Shown here in pieces: positions 41,803 through 46,052 of a DNA stretch of 46,052 nt (the stretch's first letter is position 1; every line of letters begins with the position of its first letter). Both the position numbers and the translations under genes were made by a program. Source of the stretch: Chloroflexota bacterium (GTDB lineage: Bacteria; Chloroflexota; Limnocylindria; QHBO01); assembly GCA_013816405.1 (NCBI GenBank), contig JACDEL010000012.1, positions 1 to 46,052 of the forward strand, written 5' to 3'. Below the pieces are notes generated by a model that saw only the letters and a program-made list of their open reading frames with translations, was not told where the DNA came from and did no database searches.

Positions 41803-42339
41803 GTGCAGCCGACCCATGACCACCGCTTTCGGCCGCAGCCCGCGGGCAGTCTCACGCTCAGACAGTTCGTCGAGTCACTTCGCCGATGGACGCCCGAGAT
41901 GCGGCAGGTTGCCCAGATCGCGTTGACTCGGTCGGAGACTGAGCGCCAGCAGTACCTCCGGGCGTTTCATGAGCGTCATCACGATCGCGAGCCCAAGCCG
42001 ATCGACTCCTTCGTCCGCTGGGCCTACTCGGACCCCCGGCTCGATCACGTCCCCGCGTTGCTGGCTGAGATCGAACGAGGCGAGGCTGACTACGAAAGCG
42101 CCCTGGAACACGAGGCTGATGTGCTGGTGCGGACCCGCGCGCACGGCAAGACGCCGGCCCAGCGCGTGCACGACTACCTCGCCCTCCTGGGGATGGAGGG
42201 GAGCGAGCCGGTGCGGGCCGCGATCGCAGGTCTGCTGCCGTCCGCCACCTCCGATGCCGCGGTGGTCGCAACCGTGCGCCAGATGCGCCGCCGGTGGTTG
42301 GAGCTGTTCGGCGACGATCCGTTCTTTGCCGAGGAATGA
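41803..42339 (+). CDS. Hypothetical helical protein
   Basis: 178 aa from GTG 41803. Largely alpha-helical with charged repeats (LRQFVESLRRWTPEMRQVAQ, ALLAEIERGEADYESALEHE). No membrane segment, no cysteine motif. Leaderless start from the divergent promoter. Overlaps the next gene by ATGA, so coupled. Family not recognised; codon use is normal for the region. Confidence 0.7.
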   Translation: MQPTHDHRFRPQPAGSLTLRQFVESLRRWTPEMRQVAQIALTRSETERQQYLRAFHERHHDREPKPIDSFVRWAYSDPRLDHVPALLAEIERGEADYESALEHEADVLVRTRAHGKTPAQRVHDYLALLGMEGSEPVRAAIAGLLPSATSDAAVVATVRQMRRRWLELFGDDPFFAEE

Positions 42340-43106
42340 ATAGCCGATTCGTCGCCGCGTCGCTGATCGCCGCTGCGCTCGTGCTGCTGGCTCCGATCCC
42401 GGTGTGGGCCCGCGCGCTCGGCGGGATCTTCACGCTGCCAGTCCCGCTCGCGCTGTACCTGGTCGCCGCTGGCGCGACGGTCGCCGTCTCCTTCGTGGTG
42501 GCGGTGGTGCTGGTTCGTCCCGCCGGACCGGTCGCCCGCTACCCAACCCGCCCGCTGAGCATGGACATGGCGAGCAGATCGCTGGTCGCCCTGCAGGTGA
42601 TTGGCCTTCTGTGGTGGTTCGGCACTATCCTGCTCGGCCTGGTCGTCGATCCCATCTCGCCGTTCCCCGCGGTGCTGTTCTGGATCGGGATCTGGGTGGG
42701 CCTGCCCATCATCTGTGTCCTGTTCGCCAATCCCTGGCCCGCTCTGAGCCCGTTCCGCACCGTGTTCACAGGGCTGAAACGACTGGCCAGGCTCATCGGT
42801 TTCGACCGCCTCGATGCGGCACTACGCTATCCGGCTCGCCTCGGCCGCTGGCCAGCGACACTCCTGCTGGTAGGTGGGGTGTGGGCAGAGCTGATCCTCC
42901 CCGGATCGCACTGCCCCGAGCACCCTCGCCGTCCTCGCGCACCGGCGCGCGCTGCGCGATCGGCACATCGCCCAATCCTGGCCGGCCTGTCACTGGTGGC
43001 GTTGATGATCGGCTACACGGTCCTGAGCCTCTGGATCATCGCCCTGCCGATCACCCAGGAGCCCGGCCACAGCCCGGCAACGGCGCTGGTTCGCGGATGG
43101 ACGTAA
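42336..43106 (+). CDS. FedA-like multi-pass membrane protein, probably internally deleted
   Basis: 256 aa from ATG 42336. N-terminal signal-like helix, then segments resembling the membrane proteins annotated as fenitrothion hydrolase (FedA): VLFWIGIWVGLPIICVLFAN, LSPFRTV, YPARLGRWPATLLLVGGVWA. Those are around 400 aa. After about 42895 this frame becomes Pro/Arg-rich for 20 codons, while another frame reads ILPDRTAPSTLAVLA; a last helix (LVALMIGYTVLSLWIIALP) returns in the first frame. So one or two indels or an internal deletion are likely. Overlaps ccdA by 10 bp. Confidence 0.5.
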   Translation: MNSRFVAASLIAAALVLLAPIPVWARALGGIFTLPVPLALYLVAAGATVAVSFVVAVVLVRPAGPVARYPTRPLSMDMASRSLVALQVIGLLWWFGTILLGLVVDPISPFPAVLFWIGIWVGLPIICVLFANPWPALSPFRTVFTGLKRLARLIGFDRLDAALRYPARLGRWPATLLLVGGVWAELILPGSHCPEHPRRPRAPARAARSAHRPILAGLSLVALMIGYTVLSLWIIALPITQEPGHSPATALVRGWT

Positions 43107-43807
43107 GCCTTGCCCTGGCCTTCGCGGCGGGACTCCTCAGCTTCGTCTCTCCATGCGTGCTGGCGCTTGTTCCGGTCTACCTCGCCTTCCTGGGCGAGTC
43201 GGCGACGGCCGACGGAGCTGGAACGGCAGCGATCACCTGGCGCGGCCCGGTCTTCACCCAGGCGCTCCTCTTCGTGGCTGGCTTTGCCGTCATCTTTCTG
43301 CTGCTCGGCACCTCGGTGGGCCTGTTCGGCAGCTTCCTTTTCCGGATCGATGTCGCTCGTCAGCTGGCCGGCGCGGTGGTCATCGGAATCGGGCTCCTCA
43401 CCACCGGCATCTTCGGACCGGTGCTCGATCGCTTCATGCGCTTCGGCGTTCGGACGGATCGCCTGCCCGACGCCCGAGCGGCCAGGGCGCTGACGCTGGG
43501 GGCGCTCGTGGCGATCGGCTGGACCCCCTGTATCGGCCCTGTCCTTGGCGCAATCCTGACCATGGGCGCTTCGAGCCGGGACGCATGGGTTGCGGCGCTC
43601 CTGCTGATCGCCTATTCCGCCGGGCTGGCTGTTCCCTTTCTGGCTGCGGCGCTGGCGTTGCCGCGCATTCAGCCCCTGCTCAATGCCCTGCGCCGCCACC
43701 ATCGGGCCGTGCAGGTCGTCTCCGGCCTCTTCATCATGGGGATAGGTGTGCTCATCCTGACGAACGCCTTCGCCCGCATGGCAGGGCTCTTCACCTTCTT
43801 CATCTGA
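43097..43807 (+). CDS. ccdA: CcdA/DsbD-type thiol-disulfide transmembrane transporter
   Basis: 236 aa, about six membrane helices, the CcdA size. The two functional cysteines are in the expected places: C20 in LLSFVSPCVLALVP and C145 in GWTPCIGPVLGAIL. Moves reducing equivalents across the membrane for cytochrome c maturation or other secreted thiol enzymes. Overlaps the upstream membrane gene; no cytochrome c assembly genes or thioredoxin partner in the window. Confidence 0.93.
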   Translation: MDVSLALAFAAGLLSFVSPCVLALVPVYLAFLGESATADGAGTAAITWRGPVFTQALLFVAGFAVIFLLLGTSVGLFGSFLFRIDVARQLAGAVVIGIGLLTTGIFGPVLDRFMRFGVRTDRLPDARAARALTLGALVAIGWTPCIGPVLGAILTMGASSRDAWVAALLLIAYSAGLAVPFLAAALALPRIQPLLNALRRHHRAVQVVSGLFIMGIGVLILTNAFARMAGLFTFFI

Positions 43808-43819
43808 CGAGGTACACCG

Positions 43820-44152
43820 ATGCACCCCGCCCTGTGGCTCGCGCTGGCGATCGGCTCGGAGATCATCGCCACCGTCTCGCTCAAGCTGTCGAACGGGTTT
43901 ACCCGACCGGGTCCGGCAGTGGTCGTGGTGGCAGGCTATGCGCTCAGTTTCTACGCGCTCTCGATCACCCTGCGGACCATCCCGCTGGGCGTGGTCTACG
44001 CCATCTGGTCCGGTGTGGGGACCGCCGCGATCGTCGTGATCGGTCTCTTCCTCTTCCGCGAGACGCTCGACGCTGCGAAGGTGGTCGGTATCGGCCTGAT
44101 TATCGCGGGGGTCGTGATGTTGAGCGGAGTGGGTGCCGCGACCGCCCAGTAG
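43820..44152 (+). CDS. SMR-family multidrug efflux protein (EmrE-like)
   Basis: 110 aa, four membrane helices. Essential E14 in the first helix (LAIGSEIIATVSLKLS), and the TIPLGVVYAIWSGVG segment of the family. Acts as a dimer exchanging protons for quaternary ammonium or guanidinium-like cations. GAGG Shine-Dalgarno upstream. Last gene of the plus-strand unit that begins at 41803. Confidence 0.9.
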   Translation: MHPALWLALAIGSEIIATVSLKLSNGFTRPGPAVVVVAGYALSFYALSITLRTIPLGVVYAIWSGVGTAAIVVIGLFLFRETLDAAKVVGIGLIIAGVVMLSGVGAATAQ

Positions 44153-44185
44153 GCCGCGGAACCCACCCCGAGTGAGATTGCCGGA

Positions 44186-44407
44186 TCAGCTGCCGGTCGG
44201 CAGGATGCTCTGTACCACGCTCTGTACCACGCTCGGCAGGACGCCGCCGCCGCTATCAACCGGCGAGCCGTTTCCGCTGCCGCCGTTCAGCAGGAACCAC
44301 CAGATCAGGAAACCGATGACGATGACGGCCAGGATCAGGCCGACGATCATGCCGGCCCCCATACCCTCGGAACCGTCGCCGGGCACGTTCACGTTGGTCT
44401 GACTCAT
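44186..44407 (-). CDS. 73-aa single-helix membrane protein with tandem repeat tail
   Basis: Start ATG 44407 with AAGGAGGA upstream. Polar N-terminus (SQTNVNVPGDGSEGMG), one hydrophobic helix (about residues 20-41), then Gly/Ser-rich and VVQSVVQS. The last part is encoded by a perfect 12-bp tandem duplication (44207-44230). Function unknown. Confidence 0.7.
   Translation of the reverse strand: MSQTNVNVPGDGSEGMGAGMIVGLILAVIVIGFLIWWFLLNGGSGNGSPVDSGGGVLPSVVQSVVQSILPTGS
44207..44230 (+). repeat. 12-bp perfect tandem duplication
   Basis: GCTCTGTACCAC twice, in frame inside the 73-aa gene; a short-repeat slippage product. Confidence 0.9.
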
Positions 44408-44629
44408 GGGCTTTGACTCCTCCTTATTAGGGGCAGACCGTGTGCAGTCCACCCGAGACTCACCAATGGTAAGGCGGCGAGGTTGCAAGCGCGTAGCATA
44501 TTCGGGAAGGCATGTGCCGCAAGACAGACATTAGAGCGGACGAATGGCGCTCACCGGACGCCGCCCGAGCCCCTATTCGGCCGCACAACCGTCACCGCTG
44601 AACCTGACTCAACAAGGAGGATCCGCAAG
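44408..44629. other. Gene-free stretch
   Basis: 222 bp between divergent small genes. Contains the Shine-Dalgarno AAGGAGG (44614-44620) of the next gene. No promoter or repeat recognised. Confidence 0.4.
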
Positions 44630-44743
44630 GTGTTTCCCATCATCACCGGCATGCTGATTGGATGGCTGCTCCGCTGGCTGATGCGTGGCCAAGACAGCGC
44701 GCGCCGGAGCCGGCGGACGCTAGCGGGACCTCGGGCGCGATGA
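44630..44743 (+). CDS. 37-aa miniprotein
   Basis: GTG at 44630 with AAGGAGG 9 nt upstream. A short hydrophobic helix (IITGMLIGWLLRWLM) followed by an Arg/Ser-rich tail, shape of a small membrane peptide. Supported by the strong ribosome site only; no family known. Confidence 0.45.
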   Translation: MFPIITGMLIGWLLRWLMRGQDSARRSRRTLAGPRAR

Positions 44744-44773
44744 GGCGCCTACCGTTCAGGACAGGGTGCTACG

Positions 44774-44872
44774 ATGACCAAGCGGCCCGATCAGGCCTCT
44801 CGTGGAAGAAACGGTCGTGGGTAGGGATCGGGCGCCGCCAAGAAGGCAGGCGGCAAGGCCAAGGACGGCTGA
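44774..44872 (+). pseudogene. Lys/Gly-rich short frame with in-frame TAG
   Basis: Reads MTKRPDQASRGRNGRG, TAG at 44822-44824, then GSGAAKKAGGKAKDG and stop. Another frame continues EAKVIGKQSKEAGGHA (to 44922). Composition recalls CsbD-type stress proteins. Either a decayed gene or chance. Confidence 0.25.
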
Positions 44873-45024
44873 GGCAAAAGTCATCGGCAAGCAGTCGAAG
44901 GAGGCCGGGGGGCACGCGTGATAGACCGAGGGTAGCCTCCGGCAGGGCTGGGCAAGACAAAACCTGCTGCACGTGACCTCGGCAATCGGGTTGGCTAGGC
45001 CACACTGCAATTGGAGGGTATGAC

Positions 45025-45294
45025 ATGAGCTTCTTTGCGTGGCTGGTGGTCGGCGCGCTCGCTGGCTGGATCGCCAGCAAGGTGGTCCCTGGTGACGAGC
45101 GCTACGGCTGGCTCGGCGGCCTCATCGCCGGCATCCTCGGCGGGGTGGTGGGTGGCTGGCTCTTCGGGCTGCTCACCAAAGAGGACTGGACGACCGGCAT
45201 CAACATCCCAACCATCATCGCCGCCATCGTCGGGGCCATCATCGTCGTGTTCCTGTGGAACACGTTCACCCGCCGTGGGGGGCGTGCCACCTAA
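45025..45294 (+). CDS. GlsB/YeaQ/YmgE family stress membrane protein
   Basis: 89 aa, three membrane helices. Family pattern LVVGALAGWIASKVVPGDER, then GLIAGILGGVVGGWLFGLL. GGAGGG Shine-Dalgarno at 45012-45017. Homologues are induced by general stress (transglycosylase-associated family); the biochemical role is not established. Confidence 0.92.
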   Translation: MSFFAWLVVGALAGWIASKVVPGDERYGWLGGLIAGILGGVVGGWLFGLLTKEDWTTGINIPTIIAAIVGAIIVVFLWNTFTRRGGRAT

Positions 45295-46052
45295 GGGCGA
45301 CGTTATCGACCGCAGCACAGACGCTTGCCAACCCGGCTCTTCCCATAGCTAGTGGTCTCGCTGGAGGAATCGTCAAGGTCTGGCACGCTGCATCGTTTAT
45401 GGCGCCCCCGGAGTGCCCTAACGCCGCCAACGACGCATTGGCCCACGCCCTCGCCTGGGCAAGCGCGAGCGCGTCGCAAGAGTCGGCCGGCGGGGGAATC
45501 CATGCATCGGCCGCCCATTTGGGTGGGCGCCTTGGATTTCGGGGCGGCATCCACCGAGCGCCGTGGCCAGGTCCTGCGGTTCCGCCTCGGTCGGGCTGTG
45601 ACACGGCAGCGGCCTTATCAGGGACTGCCTGGGTCGTACAGCTCCGCCGGGGCCCGCCTGGCCGGCACCCGACGCCTGTCGGAGCAGACCCGCAACAACT
45701 TGGCTCGGCTCGACACGTTGATCGAGCGAGCGCAAGGCTTAGTCCAGACCACGGCCCGGATGAAGCAGGTGCTCGAGGCGAGAATCGGCGAGGCCGCATC
45801 TGGGCAAGCTCGTCGAGCTTCGACGCCAGCACGACCAGGCCGCCGCCGCAATGCAGGAGGCGAAGGCGAGGAGGTTCGTCTTCGCGTCCTTCGCGGCGAG
45901 ATCTCGGCCGGTGCACAGGTAGCCGGGGGCCGGGTCCGCGTGCCCGGTGATGGCAACCGGGCGTACTCGTACAGCTCCGATCGCGTCGTCGAGGCAAGGT
46001 GATCTCGGGATAATCGCCGCGTCGCGATTGATCAGCCGGGCGAGGCGCGTTC
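45295..46052. other. Terminal stretch without a confident gene
   Basis: About 750 bp. Many long frames are open on both strands only because GC is high. The best candidate is a plus-strand coiled-coil stretch from about 45676 (SEQTRNNLARLDTLIERAQG, ARMKQVLEARIGEAA) that may continue in another frame (HLGKLVELRRQHDQAAAAMQ) to a TAG at about 45919, which would imply a frameshift at about 45795-45805. Not called as a gene. Confidence 0.3.

Noticed and set aside
45266-45997. 243-codon minus-strand frame at the right end
   Set aside because: Arg/Pro/Cys-rich, no family features, no start signal; typical of a GC shadow.
1-46052. CRISPR array, transposase, integrase or prophage genes
   Set aside because: No regularly spaced repeats and no DDE, tyrosine or serine recombinase motifs were seen; the excisionase-type HTH at 11.2 kb stands alone.

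Overview
The window is about 46 kb of GC-rich, densely packed bacterial DNA. Genes are tightly packed, many overlap by ATGA or share a stop tetranucleotide, and many starts sit only 6-10 nt behind a -10-like hexamer with no Shine-Dalgarno. The gene set is F420-type LLM oxidoreductase, soluble acyl-ACP desaturase, TldD/TldE, tandem DUF881 proteins, DUF951, a permease-ATPase fusion and lipoprotein or Sec-secreted binding proteins. This fits an uncultured Chloroflexota (Limnocylindria/Ellin-type) or, less likely, a deep actinobacterium. The taxon is an inference; no rRNA or ribosomal-protein marker is present.

Layout. 1-4.2 kb (-): peptide ABC transporter (binding lipoprotein, DppB permease, DppC-DppD fusion running off the left edge), divergent from an S9 peptidase (4.3-6.3 kb). 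6.3-11.3 kb: membrane protein plus acyl-CoA dehydrogenase, FTR1-type iron permease, dienelactone hydrolase plus TPR-rhomboid protease, small excisionase-type HTH protein. 11.4-12.8 kb: thioredoxin-fold 2Fe-2S ferredoxin and a GT2 enzyme carrying a CysRS-like tail. 12.8-17.2 kb (-): polyamine transporter operon potA-potD-potB-potC plus a cupin. 17.3-22.5 kb (+): EamA transporter, then an alpha/beta-fused 2-oxoacid dehydrogenase E1, an acyltransferase and an AlkA-like glycosylase. A tRNA-Arg(UCU) lies at 22.57 kb. 22.7-26.4 kb: small conserved-looking proteins, LLM oxidoreductase, secreted CHRD-like protein, acyl-ACP desaturase.

26.4-30.75 kb is different. It holds a small zinc-ribbon gene, a frameshifted membrane gene between two 18-bp direct repeats, a frameshifted DNA-methyltransferase scrap, an unidentified interrupted frame, an N-terminally truncated AAA/TPR regulator and the 5' half of a tRNA-Val(GAC). 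It reads as a decayed insertion or rearrangement zone.

30.8-41.8 kb (-) is very compact. A nine-gene run (secreted solute-binding protein, membrane zinc protease, two DUF881, TldD, TldE, DUF951, MFS exporter, membrane GT2) appears to start from one promoter at 41.79 kb, followed by three small genes. That promoter lies in a 22-bp gap between divergent start codons, with overlapping -10 elements on both strands. 41.8-45.3 kb carries a hypothetical protein, a FedA-like membrane protein that looks internally deleted, CcdA, an SMR transporter and several tiny membrane or stress proteins including GlsB/YeaQ. The last 750 bp hold no confident gene.

No CRISPR array, intact transposase, integrase or prophage was seen.
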